Assembly: GCA_900555745.1 (NCBI GenBank)
Contig: USMH01000013.1
Location: forward strand, 1 to 13,125
Source: an uncultured Collinsella sp.
GTDB lineage: Bacteria; Actinomycetota; Coriobacteriia; Coriobacteriales; Coriobacteriaceae
Length of the DNA stretch: 13,125 nt
Reading direction: 5' to 3'
How positions within the stretch are numbered: the first letter of the stretch is position 1; each line of letters begins with the position of its first letter. Below, one piece after another: positions 1 through 7,493 of the stretch. A model generated the notes under the pieces. The model ran no database searches and was not told the origin of the DNA. It saw only the letters and a program-made list of their open reading frames with translations. The position numbers were made by a program, and so were the translations under genes.

Positions 1-2000
1 GTTTGGACCTCGTTAATCGATGAGCACTCCCTATCAAACTTTGATAGTTGGACCTCCCACCAAGCTCTAATGAATAAGTCATTGTTTCCCGTTGTGATTC
101 CAGCTTGAAGCGACGCGCGCGTACTAACAGCTGGATTTGATTTAAATGCAGATAGTATTCCGCCCCCAGCCCAGTAGGCTATTGGGGCGCCGGGGATCTG
201 CTTGAAGATGTCGGCGTCGCGGCGGTAGAACCAGCCGCAGTCGGGATCTCGGATCGCCTCGAGCAGCTTGAGACGCTTCGCCTCACTACCGTTGATGTCG
301 ACGAGGCGCACGTAAGCGCCCTCGTATGCCGCGCGGCCGTTGTAGATGACATCGGCGGTTACGTTGACGACCTCGCCGCCGATGGCGTCAAATGCGCGGG
401 GGCCGAGATGAGCCATCGAGACAATCGTCTTGCCCTCGATAATCGAAGAGCGCATCTTCTCAAAGCTGCCCAGGAACATCCAACTCTGCATGGTAACCAT
501 TGCGGCGTAGCCCTTATCCTCGACAAGGTTAAAACCGCGCTCGATAAAGCACGTGCAGAGGTCGCTCTTCACGTCGGGGTAGTTCTTCTTGATCCACTTG
601 CTCATGAATGGATTAAAGCTGCTGCTGCCCATATACGGAGGATTCGCAACGGTGCAGGTAAAACGACGGGACAGCTTCTCGCAGATGGCGGCAGCGCTTT
701 CGAGCTTAGTTTTGGCCGTAGCGGCAAAAAGGTCATCGGAACAACTCGCGGCGGCAGCCTTGAGCTCGTCGATCTCGTCCTCTGAGGGATTGAGCAGCGA
801 ACCGATCTCGCCCAAATGACTCAGCTCCTCGGCGAGCTTCTTGTTACCCGGCAGCTCGTCCTCCCCTAGCGGGATGCTCGAGAGCACGGCAACGTCGGCG
901 CGAACGCCACGCCTAAAGAAGCGACGATCGTGCTCGCGGGCGCACATGGCAAGCGCCAGCTCCGCGATCTGAGCCGCACGGGGGTCGATCTCCATGCCAG
1001 CGAGGTTTTTGGTCAGGATGAGCTCCGGGATCTCGCGCTCGCGGTAGCCGCGCTCCTCGTACACGGCAAAGAGCAGCTCAAACGCATAGACCAGGATATG
1101 GCCCGAGCCACATGCGGGGTCGCAGAGGGTTATCTCCTCGGGGCTCGAAATGCGGATGAAGTCCTCGTGCTCAGTATCAGGCTCGATGTAATACTCCATG
1201 CGCTCGCGCAGCGAACTCCCCGGGTTGTTGAGCATCCACAGACGGCCGAGCGAGTTCTGGACCATATAGCGCACGATCCACTCGGGGGTGAAGAGCTGCG
1301 TGGCGGGCGCGATGTCCGCCGCCGCTGCTTTGCGTTTTGCCTTGAAGAACTCGTCTTTAACGTCAGCGTTGTAGTACTGATACATCCAGCCCAGAACGGT
1401 CACGCCCTTGCGCCAGTCCTCGTCAGCGAGAATGGTGTTGAGTTTGCCCACCACGCCGTCGGACATCATGAGGCCCTGGGGCAACAGCAGCTCCATGGCA
1501 CCGCCCACGCGTTCAAAGACGCCCGGCAGGCAATCGGCAAGCTCCTCGCACTGAGCCATAAACAGGTAGCGCCACAGCGGTTCATCCAAGCCCGCCATCT
1601 TGAGCTCGGCTATGCGATCGGTATCGGCCGTCGCTATCTCCACGTCCAGTGCGTTCTCCACGGCCTCGCTGCCATGGCTGCCGTCCGCACGACTCAGCAT
1701 GCGCATACGGCTGGGGAGCCATCCGCGTGCATCCATAAAGCGAATGGCCACGATGCGGTTGAACCAGGTGTAGGCCGCTCGGTCGCGCAGCGCCTCGTGA
1801 CCCACCTCTGTCTGTATGCGCAGCAGCTCGTCACGCTGCACAACCTCAGCAGGACTTAGGGGCAGGCCGTTGACGGTCTCGGACCCAACGGGCGAAGGTA
1901 CAGGTTCGGTGACGCCGTAGCGCACCATCTGTGCCTCCACGCCTTTGATGAGCTCTGTACGGGCCCAGGTGCAGAAGCTCTTAAGAGCAGAATCGTTCAT
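1..2000 (-). CDS. pglX: PglX, BREX adenine-specific DNA methyltransferase (partial, C-terminus beyond left edge)
   Basis: This frame is open from ATG at 2000 to the window edge (666 codons, no stop), so it is a true partial gene. PglX methylates adenine in a non-palindromic host motif, marking self DNA for BREX. Seen: SAM-binding motif I DPACGSGH at residues 294-301, catalytic motif IV NPPY at 453-456, and the family-typical stretch GITTGNNDLF near 634-643. Family members are usually about 1,100-1,250 residues, so roughly the second half, including most of the target-recognition region, is missing. It lies 66 bp after brxC in the same operon, with a hairpin in the gap. AAAGG lies about 10 nt before the ATG, a slightly long spacing. 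Odd: codon use and GC change sharply at about position 165 (see findings). The family call is firm from motifs plus context. Confidence 0.93.
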   Translation of the reverse strand, partial: MNDSALKSFCTWARTELIKGVEAQMVRYGVTEPVPSPVGSETVNGLPLSPAEVVQRDELLRIQTEVGHEALRDRAAYTWFNRIVAIRFMDARGWLPSRMRMLSRADGSHGSEAVENALDVEIATADTDRIAELKMAGLDEPLWRYLFMAQCEELADCLPGVFERVGGAMELLLPQGLMMSDGVVGKLNTILADEDWRKGVTVLGWMYQYYNADVKDEFFKAKRKAAAADIAPATQLFTPEWIVRYMVQNSLGRLWMLNNPGSSLRERMEYYIEPDTEHEDFIRISSPEEITLCDPACGSGHILVYAFELLFAVYEERGYREREIPELILTKNLAGMEIDPRAAQIAELALAMCAREHDRRFFRRGVRADVAVLSSIPLGEDELPGNKKLAEELSHLGEIGSLLNPSEDEIDELKAAAASCSDDLFAATAKTKLESAAAICEKLSRRFTCTVANPPYMGSSSFNPFMSKWIKKNYPDVKSDLCTCFIERGFNLVEDKGYAAMVTMQSWMFLGSFEKMRSSIIEGKTIVSMAHLGPRAFDAIGGEVVNVTADVIYNGRAAYEGAYVRLVDINGSEAKRLKLLEAIRDPDCGWFYRRDADIFKQIPGAPIAYWAGGGILSAFKSNPAVSTRASLQAGITTGNNDLFIRAWWEVQLSKFDRECSSINEVQ
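31..47. repeat. Perfect 17-bp palindrome inside pglX
   Basis: CTATCAAA at 31-38 and TTTGATAG at 40-47 form a perfect 8-1-8 inverted repeat. It lies in the AT-richer recognition-domain part of pglX, just after the conserved TGNN motif. A protein-binding or recombination site is possible but is inference; coding chance is the alternative. Confidence 0.5.
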
Positions 2001-2029
2001 GGTTGATGAGCCTTTCTAAACGCCATAAA

Positions 2030-2057
2030 CCACCGGTGCTCGCTTTGGCACCGGTGG
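2030..2057 (-). promoter_or_regulatory. Hairpin between brxC and pglX
   Basis: CCACCGGTGC (2030-2039) and GCACCGGTGG (2048-2057) form a perfect 10-bp stem with an 8-nt loop. It lies between the brxC stop (2067) and the pglX start (2000). On the transcribed minus strand only a short TTTATGG follows, so it is weak as a terminator. It could attenuate transcription or mark an RNA-processing site that lowers PglX relative to BrxC. Structure seen; function inferred. Confidence 0.55.
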
Positions 2058-2066
2058 CTCCGCGAG

Positions 2067-5000
2067 TTAGTTGATACGAATCTCGTCGTTTGCAGCGAGC
2101 TCCTGCATAAGGCGAGAGCGCAGGTCGTCCACGTAGCGCTCCACGTCCTCTGCGGACAAGAGGCGACTCGGCTTGGCCAAATCGGCGCGGCGCACGGTCT
2201 TGATCTTGCGCTGGGGCTTAGACGCGGGCACGGGCGCAGACGATGCGGCGCCCTTGTTGGAGATCTTCTTGACCACCTCACCCGTACTCGTGACCTCGGT
2301 GGTGCGGCGCTCGTTGTCCATTCGCATGCGGGCCTCATCCACGGCGTCGTATATCTTGTTGGTTGCAGCAACGATCCAGTTTTCCCAGTTTGCCGCGAGG
2401 GCGTTAAGCTCGTTGAGGCTCTGGACGCCATGGGCGCGGTTCTTGAACGACTCATACCTGGTGTTGGCGTCCGCGATGGCATCCTTGGCCTGCTTGACAA
2501 AACCTTCTTGGCTCTCGGCCTGCTTCCGCAAATCCTGCAGGTCGTTTTCGATACGACACAAGAACTCGTTGCGGCGAATGCCCAGGTGCTTTTTGATGTC
2601 TTCCTTGACGGGTGCCATCAACGGCTGAAGGTCTTTAATGCGGCCGTAGGGCTTTGGGTCTTTGAGGATCTCGCGTACCTTTGCCACGTTCTCCACCGCG
2701 TTGGGAATGTCATCGGAGGCATACTCGATGCCCTCGGTGCGGCTCAAGAAATCCTTGGCGTGGTCAAACGCTGTTCGTTGGTTGGACTCGAAGAACTCAA
2801 CCACCTTGTCAAAGTCTTCCTTGGCATCGAGCAGGCGGTCCTCGTGCTTGGTGAACGTGGTCAAGAACGCCTCGGAATCGCTCTGGTCCTTAAGAACGTC
2901 GACCACCTCCGAGCGCATCTTCTCGCACTCGTCCTCACCGGGATACGGGTAGGCCGGCTTGATACCCGTGTAGTAGTCGCGTGCCATGGCGACGCACACC
3001 TCACGCAAGCCCTCAAGGCGCTCCTTGAGCTCGGCCACGAGCTTATCCTCGTTGGAGGGCACGGTCTTGAGATCAAACAGGTCACGCATAAGCTCGCCCG
3101 TGGCGCGCAGCAACCGGTCGCTCATGCGCACGCGCAAACGCACCTGGGCCTTATCGGCATCCTTACGCAGGAGCGACACCATGCGGCTGTCGTTAGCTTG
3201 AACCGTCTGACCGCCAAACAGCACCTGCGCGCGCTGCTCCACTACAAGCTGCGCCACCACATTTGCGATGTCAACCTCGCGCCAGCCATAGGGCTTTTGC
3301 TGGTACCTGCGCTGGATATCGCCCATAGCGGTATCCAGGTGGCGCTGGTGCTGAACTTTGAGGTAGTCCTCGACCTCCTTGAGCGCACGCGTGTTGCCCG
3401 CGTCCATGCCAGCGAGCCCCGCTTGAACGTTGCCCGCCAGAGTGGAGCGGATATCGGAATCGCTCGTGACCGGCGCGCCGATATAGTCGGCCTTTTCAAA
3501 GACCACATCGCACAGCTGCGCCAGCACTTGCTCAAAGACCTGAGCGGGTTTGGCCGCGCGGACCTCAATTATGCGGCCGTTGACCGCGCAACGTGCATGG
3601 AGTACGGCCTCGCTCAAAAGGACATCGGCCTCTTTCTCGTTATAGGCTGCCTCGCGCATCTTGGACTCGACGATCTGGCGCGTACTCGGCTGAAGCTCCT
3701 GGAGATTTCGCGTCTTGGCGTACTTGCGGATCTTGGCGGCGTTGACGAGCGTCTCCCAATAATCCGCCTCGTCGCTCAAAGCCACGATGGCTTTGCCCGA
3801 AGAAGCCAAGGCCAGCTCGGTATCGTCCGCACGGCCCAGATCGCTCGCCATAGTCGCCACGCAAAGCTCCATGCCGCCCATGCTGGCACCGTGGATTGAG
3901 CCGTCCACATAGCGGTCAAAAGGAAAGTCGTTGGCCCCGCGGTTGAGTTTACGCGCGGTGTAGATGCTGTCGAACAGGCGCTTTTTGATAGACTCGATCA
4001 CCTGCGCGTTATCGACCGGAGTGCGTGCGATCTCCTGCGCTATCTCCTGCTCCTCGTCGGTGAGGAAGCTATAGGCATCGCCCTGGCGTGCCACGTAGTT
4101 CTCGCGCTCCAGGCGGGCAAGGGACTCCTTGACGCGGTCCTTGAGGGCGCGCATGTCCACGTCGAGGCCGTCGATCATGAAGATGGAGATGTTCTCGACC
4201 GTGGCCTTAACGTAGCCGATGTAACGAATCAGGTACAGGAGCTTGAGCACCTGAACGTCGTAGGGTTCAAGGCCCTTTGCGTCCTCGGCCGCACGGACCG
4301 CGCGGTCGACCACCTGGTTGATGCCGTGCTCAAGGTCTTTGGAGATAGTGTCGAAGAAGCACCAGAACGGCACGAGTGCACCGGTCTGGTCATACTGGAT
4401 GACCTGAGCGCTCTCCTGGAACGCGCTCAGCATGGAGCGCTCGCCCGTTGACATGTGCTTGGCCTTGACACCGTGCTTGCGCACCTCGGTCATCACGTCG
4501 GGCAGGAGCTTAAACTGGTAGCCCACAAACGGGTAGCTGGCCACAAAATCCTTGGAGTTGGCGTAGCCGGCAAGGTCGGAGCGCGAGCCACCCTCAAAGG
4601 TAAAGTTGTTTTTAAGCACGGCGGCGTCTTGCTCGTAGACCTGTGCAAGCATATCGGCCGCCGGCGCGGTCTTCTCGAGCACACGGCGCTGGATGACCTC
4701 GTCCACGCTGGAGCTGGAGAGCGAAAGGCGGGTATTGAAGCGGCCTTGGATCTTTGAAAAGTCGTTGCCCACGGGCAGGCTCAGGTTGTCGATGGCCTCC
4801 TGGCTCGTGACCATCACCCACACGCGGCCACCGCAGGCGGCACCCAGCTCCTCGACGATGGTCTGAAGACTCAACATAAGGCTTGGATCCCGGTCGTTTG
4901 TAATAAACTGACCCACCTCGTCGACCATAAAGAGCAAACGGTAGTTGCCGCCGTGGGCCGCTGCCTGAGCGTCTACGTAGTCCTTGACCTTTTTGGCAAA

Positions 5001-5729
5001 GACATCGGGGGCCAAAACCTCGTCCTCAGAACCCTCAAGCCAGTTCCATGCGGCCTTTTCGCTCATGCTGAGCACGCTCTGCAGCACCTCGACGACGTCG
5101 TCCTCAAAGTAGCTGTAGGTGTCGCGGGTCTGGAGCCAGGACTCGCCGTTGACGCGCTCAAAGGCCTCGCGGAACTCTTGGGTTTTGCCCAGGGAATCGA
5201 TGTGTTCCTCGAGCTTTGCAAGCTTTAGGTCCTCGCCGTAGAAGCCGCGCGCCTCGTAGAACATGCGCTCAAAGCCGCGAAGCAGCGCCGTGGGAGCCGT
5301 ATCGCCCTGCTTCCACTGGCCCGCCTTGCTATCGATGTTAAAGAGGATGGCCTGCGTGGACACCGAGCAGGCGCGCTCCATGGCAGCCTCGACCATGGGG
5401 TCGACGATCTTGCCGTCAAAGTAGCGGATGGCGCTCTTGCCGCCGATCTGGCGATTCTCGAGCAGGTAGCTCAGCATCTTGAGGAAGTGCGATTTACCGG
5501 AACCGAAGAAACCACTGATCCACACGCCGATCTTGTCGGTGGGCACATCGATGGCATCGCCGTAGGCCTTGAAGAACGTGGCAAAGTGCCTCTGCAACTC
5601 GCGCGTCACCACGTACTCGTCAAGCTCCTGGCGGATGGACCCATCTTTTGAATCCTGGACCTTGACCACGCCGTTGATGGAGCGGTTGATGTCTTTTGCA
5701 AAGAGGTCGCGAATGATCGTGTTGTCCAT
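2067..5729 (-). CDS. brxC: BrxC, BREX P-loop ATPase
   Basis: This 1,220-residue protein matches BrxC (related to PglY), the large ATPase of BREX, needed for phage exclusion and in type 1 systems generally for host methylation. The N-terminus (IRDLFAKDINRSINGVVK, residues 6-23) is family-typical. Walker A GFFGSGKS is at 73-80, Walker B LLFMVDE at 265-271, and a sensor-like VMVTSQ at 305-310. A coiled-coil-prone, charged helical region spans about 1050-1140, followed by a low-complexity Ala/Ser/Pro linker and a conserved-looking C-terminal helix ending DEIRIN. Length is normal for the family. The start is supported by AAAGGAG 6 nt before the ATG. A 78-bp gap separates it from brxB. No frameshift is seen. 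The identification is secure from motifs, size and gene order. Confidence 0.95.
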   Translation of the reverse strand: MDNTIIRDLFAKDINRSINGVVKVQDSKDGSIRQELDEYVVTRELQRHFATFFKAYGDAIDVPTDKIGVWISGFFGSGKSHFLKMLSYLLENRQIGGKSAIRYFDGKIVDPMVEAAMERACSVSTQAILFNIDSKAGQWKQGDTAPTALLRGFERMFYEARGFYGEDLKLAKLEEHIDSLGKTQEFREAFERVNGESWLQTRDTYSYFEDDVVEVLQSVLSMSEKAAWNWLEGSEDEVLAPDVFAKKVKDYVDAQAAAHGGNYRLLFMVDEVGQFITNDRDPSLMLSLQTIVEELGAACGGRVWVMVTSQEAIDNLSLPVGNDFSKIQGRFNTRLSLSSSSVDEVIQRRVLEKTAPAADMLAQVYEQDAAVLKNNFTFEGGSRSDLAGYANSKDFVASYPFVGYQFKLLPDVMTEVRKHGVKAKHMSTGERSMLSAFQESAQVIQYDQTGALVPFWCFFDTISKDLEHGINQVVDRAVRAAEDAKGLEPYDVQVLKLLYLIRYIGYVKATVENISIFMIDGLDVDMRALKDRVKESLARLERENYVARQGDAYSFLTDEEQEIAQEIARTPVDNAQVIESIKKRLFDSIYTARKLNRGANDFPFDRYVDGSIHGASMGGMELCVATMASDLGRADDTELALASSGKAIVALSDEADYWETLVNAAKIRKYAKTRNLQELQPSTRQIVESKMREAAYNEKEADVLLSEAVLHARCAVNGRIIEVRAAKPAQVFEQVLAQLCDVVFEKADYIGAPVTSDSDIRSTLAGNVQAGLAGMDAGNTRALKEVEDYLKVQHQRHLDTAMGDIQRRYQQKPYGWREVDIANVVAQLVVEQRAQVLFGGQTVQANDSRMVSLLRKDADKAQVRLRVRMSDRLLRATGELMRDLFDLKTVPSNEDKLVAELKERLEGLREVCVAMARDYYTGIKPAYPYPGEDECEKMRSEVVDVLKDQSDSEAFLTTFTKHEDRLLDAKEDFDKVVEFFESNQRTAFDHAKDFLSRTEGIEYASDDIPNAVENVAKVREILKDPKPYGRIKDLQPLMAPVKEDIKKHLGIRRNEFLCRIENDLQDLRKQAESQEGFVKQAKDAIADANTRYESFKNRAHGVQSLNELNALAANWENWIVAATNKIYDAVDEARMRMDNERRTTEVTSTGEVVKKISNKGAASSAPVPASKPQRKIKTVRRADLAKPSRLLSAEDVERYVDDLRSRLMQELAANDEIRIN

Positions 5730-5807
5730 GGGTGCTCCTTTGAGTTTGGGAACGTTATGGCAAAGGGTTGTTACCGGCGGCAGGGACTTGCCTGCGGGGA
5801 GCCGTGC

Positions 5808-6500
5808 TTACGAGATATCGATGGCGCGGTAGTAGTTGTCGGCCGGCAGACGGTTAAAGAGCTGGAAAGAAGAGCCGTTGAAACTGCCCGGATAGGCGGC
5901 GACCACAGGCACCTCATCAAAATCCGCAAGCATGCAGTGGAGAAGCGTGTGTATGCGAAAGAACGGGAAAACCTCGCCCGCGCCGGTGAGGAGAACGACG
6001 TCTCCAGGCGCGTGCGGCTCGGTCTGCTCAAGGATGTACGCGGCGACTTTCTCGGGCGAGGCGAACTTGGCCACGTCCTCGAGTACGCGCTGGGTACCGC
6101 GGCGCTCCTCTTGGTGCGGGATAGCATTGAGGACACGGCGCTTTTCGAGAATTGCCAGCACGGCGTCGTAAAGGTTCACGACCTTGAGCGTGCACGGAAG
6201 CTTGTCGACCTCGGCATCGCGTGAAAGGGTGTCAAATAATGCACGCGCCTCAAACTCCAACGCGGGGTCATAGCAAAAAGTGTGGAAGCCGATCTCATTG
6301 CCTATGCCCTTGTTGGCCAAAAAGTCCTCGCTGCACAGGCACTCGCGCAGAAGCTGCGCACGGCGCTCAAATTCCTGACAGGCGCGCTCGGAGCGGGCAT
6401 GCGCCGCCACGACGCTCTTGCGGGAATGGATGCCGATATTGGTGGTGAGATCGGTCGCCGGGGTGATGACAGGGTCGACGGCGCTTTTGACGGGAGCCAC
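5808..6500 (-). CDS. brxB: BrxB (DUF1788), BREX protein
   Basis: This 230-residue protein is of the DUF1788/BrxB type, a small BREX component whose biochemical role is not well settled. Family-like features are SEDFLANKGIGNEIGF (57-72), GDVVLLTGAGEVFPFFRIH (166-184), YPGSFNG (203-209) and NYYRA (222-226). The start is a GTG at 6498-6500, only one base after the brxA stop codon, so the two genes are probably translationally coupled. An in-frame TGA lies just upstream, so no earlier start is possible. The first 35 residues or so look like an extension relative to the conserved core, and an in-frame GTG at residue 31 could be an alternative start, though with no clear ribosome-binding site. brxC follows 78 bp downstream. 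Confidence 0.92.
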   Translation of the reverse strand: MAPVKSAVDPVITPATDLTTNIGIHSRKSVVAAHARSERACQEFERRAQLLRECLCSEDFLANKGIGNEIGFHTFCYDPALEFEARALFDTLSRDAEVDKLPCTLKVVNLYDAVLAILEKRRVLNAIPHQEERRGTQRVLEDVAKFASPEKVAAYILEQTEPHAPGDVVLLTGAGEVFPFFRIHTLLHCMLADFDEVPVVAAYPGSFNGSSFQLFNRLPADNYYRAIDIS

Positions 6501-6501
6501 G

Positions 6502-7152
6502 CTACATCACCGCCCTGCCGGTAAGGGCCGCGATAAGCGACTGCTCGCCAAGCTGAATCAAGGCTTGCTCGACATCGGAATCGAGGAAGAGTGGTGACAG
6601 GCGCTCGGACTCCGGGCCCTGGCCCTCGCCGATAAGGCCGGCATGGCGGAGCGCCTGGCGGAGCGAGCCCTTAATGCGCTTGACTGTGGCCTCAGTCCAG
6701 CGGGCCGCGTCCGGATACTCCGTGGTAAAGCGTGTCATAAAGGCGTTGAGGTCAACCGCCGTAAAGGCATAATCGAAGTTTTGTAGGCGCTCCCCTACCT
6801 CGACGAGCACGAGCTCGCGCACGATATCGTAGCGGCAGATCATGCTGTAGAAGATGGCCTGGTCCGCCTGCGTGGGAGTGCCGGATGCCATGAGCCTGGT
6901 TAGGGATGACGCAGCCTCGACGGCGGTTTTGGGGTCGATGCCGCGCGCGGCGCATACGGCGTCCGTGGGCACCATGGCGTCGAGGCGGCGAAGGCACACG
7001 GTTGCACGGTTGGCGACCATGCGCTCCGTGGGATATTGAAAGAGGTTCTCGCTCTTTACGCGTACAATAACCTGCTCGTCGCTTGCGCTCTGCGTGCGCA
7101 GGGCAGCGACGATGCGCATCTCATGCGGGAGGAATTGCTCGCGGGTGAGCAC
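6502..7152 (-). CDS. brxA: BrxA (DUF1819), first gene of the BREX operon; start codon uncertain
   Basis: This protein of about 216 residues is of the DUF1819/BrxA type, small and reported to bind DNA in other BREX systems. Family-like features are LTREQFLPHEMRIVAALR (2-19) and ENLFQYPTERMVANR (35-49). As annotated, the start is a GTG whose first base is the last G of a ten-G run. The nearest in-frame upstream stop (TAA, 7179-7177) leaves no other upstream start in this frame. The next in-frame ATG is residue 12, with no good ribosome-binding site. Family members usually carry a few more residues before the conserved Leu-Thr, so the true N-terminus may lie upstream through the G-run and be reached only when the tract is 9 or 12 G long. 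Family call firm; start and expression state open. Confidence 0.88.
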   Translation of the reverse strand: MLTREQFLPHEMRIVAALRTQSASDEQVIVRVKSENLFQYPTERMVANRATVCLRRLDAMVPTDAVCAARGIDPKTAVEAASSLTRLMASGTPTQADQAIFYSMICRYDIVRELVLVEVGERLQNFDYAFTAVDLNAFMTRFTTEYPDAARWTEATVKRIKGSLRQALRHAGLIGEGQGPESERLSPLFLDSDVEQALIQLGEQSLIAALTGRAVM

Positions 7153-7161
7153 CCCCCCCCC
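7152..7161 (-). repeat. Homopolymer of ten G (coding strand) at the 5' end of brxA
   Basis: Positions 7152-7161 are ten consecutive C on the plus strand, read as G10 at the start of brxA. Long G runs slip during replication, and they switch genes in several bacteria, including pglX of the Streptomyces Pgl system. Here the last G begins the annotated GTG start. Tract length decides whether the upstream start at 7186 is in frame. A homopolymer miscall is the main alternative. Confidence 0.9.
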
Positions 7162-7183
7162 GAACGCTTTTTGTGGTTACATC

Positions 7184-7198
7184 CACAGTGCACGCTCC
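7184..7198 (-). promoter_or_regulatory. Strong ribosome-binding site and GTG start upstream of the G-run
   Basis: On the minus strand, GGAG at 7198-7195 is followed 8 nt later by GTG at 7186-7184. This frame reads MDVTTKSVRGGG into the G-run. With 10 G it leaves the brxA frame and stops at 7121-7123. With 9 or 12 G it continues into LTREQFLPHEM of BrxA. It is the best-placed ribosome-binding site before brxA. Confidence 0.5.
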
Positions 7199-7213
7199 AA
7201 GGGTGTCAGAGGC

Positions 7214-7261
7214 TGTCACAAGTGCGCCGCAGCCCGGCAGGCAGGCGCGGCGCACATGACA
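7214..7261 (-). promoter_or_regulatory. Large hairpin upstream of brxA
   Basis: GTGCGCCGC (7222-7230) pairs perfectly with GCGGCGCAC (7247-7255), and the outer TGTCA (7214-7218) with TGACA (7257-7261). The 16-nt loop can pair further (GCC/GGC). No U-run follows on either strand, so it is not an intrinsic terminator. Lying just before the ribosome-binding site at 7195-7198, it may be leader-RNA structure or a protein-binding site. TGTCA occurs again at 7204-7208. Confidence 0.5.
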
Positions 7262-7264
7262 ATA

Positions 7265-7292
7265 ATCATACCTGTTGGTAAAAAAGTTACCA
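7265..7292 (-). promoter_or_regulatory. Possible brx promoter with overlapping operator palindrome
   Basis: TATGAT on the minus strand (7270-7265) matches the -10 consensus at 5 of 6 bases. Just upstream, TGGTAA-N5-TTACCA (7276-7281 and 7287-7292) is a perfect inverted repeat covering where the -35 would sit. No good -35 is seen. This arrangement would suit a promoter governed by a dimeric regulator, but no brxR-like regulator gene lies in the window. Inference from pattern only. Confidence 0.35.
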
Positions 7293-7454
7293 CGCCCAGA
7301 GTGCCAAATGTTGAGCAACAAAATTAAATCCGGTTAACGGTCATTTTCGCAGCTTAGAAACTTTAACGAGGTCGCCCCAAATCACACTTGCCAGACAACC
7401 GCGCTTACGAATGCAGGCGCGCACACGCCCAACGCCACCCTCCGCTACACTCAA
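7293..7454. other. Intergenic stretch between the brx operon and the small antitoxin-like gene
   Basis: No credible gene is seen on either strand. The left part is AT-rich and holds a near-palindrome around GTTAAC (7331-7341) and a TTTAAT on the minus strand that could be a -10, but without a partner -35. The right part is GC-rich and featureless. The whole gene-poor stretch runs from about 7187 to 7493, with its other elements listed separately. Confidence 0.4.
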
Positions 7455-7482
7455 CATAGAGTTCTACATATGATTCTATGTA
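7455..7482 (+). promoter_or_regulatory. Overlapping inverted repeats before the small antitoxin-like gene (probable operator)
   Basis: CATAGA (7455-7460) mirrors TCTATG (7475-7480), and TACATA (7465-7470) mirrors TATGTA (7477-7482). A TATGAT at 7469-7474 fits a -10 box, with only a weak TACACT at -35. The repeats touch the Shine-Dalgarno AAGGAG (7482-7487). Antitoxins commonly bind such sites at their own promoters, so autoregulation is likely but inferred. Confidence 0.45.
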
Positions 7483-7493
7483 AGGAGTTTCAT

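Noticed and set aside
3..56. Repeats at the left edge as part of a CRISPR array
   Set aside because: Only two 9-bp copies exist, both in frame within pglX coding sequence.
930..1859. 309-residue open frame on the plus strand
   Set aside because: It lies wholly antisense to pglX, whose opposite frame carries clear methyltransferase motifs; the open frame comes from high GC.
2430..3899. 489-residue open frame on the plus strand
   Set aside because: Antisense shadow of brxC, with no recognisable domain and no ribosome-binding site of note.
7222..7255. Hairpin upstream of brxA as an intrinsic terminator
   Set aside because: No U-run follows the stem on either strand and no gene ends there.
7121..7321. 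66-residue minus-strand open frame upstream of brxA as a separate gene
   Set aside because: The N-terminal part from the ATG at 7321 resembles nothing and covers the hairpin and promoter-like region. Only its last part, from GTG 7186, is of interest as a brxA leader frame.
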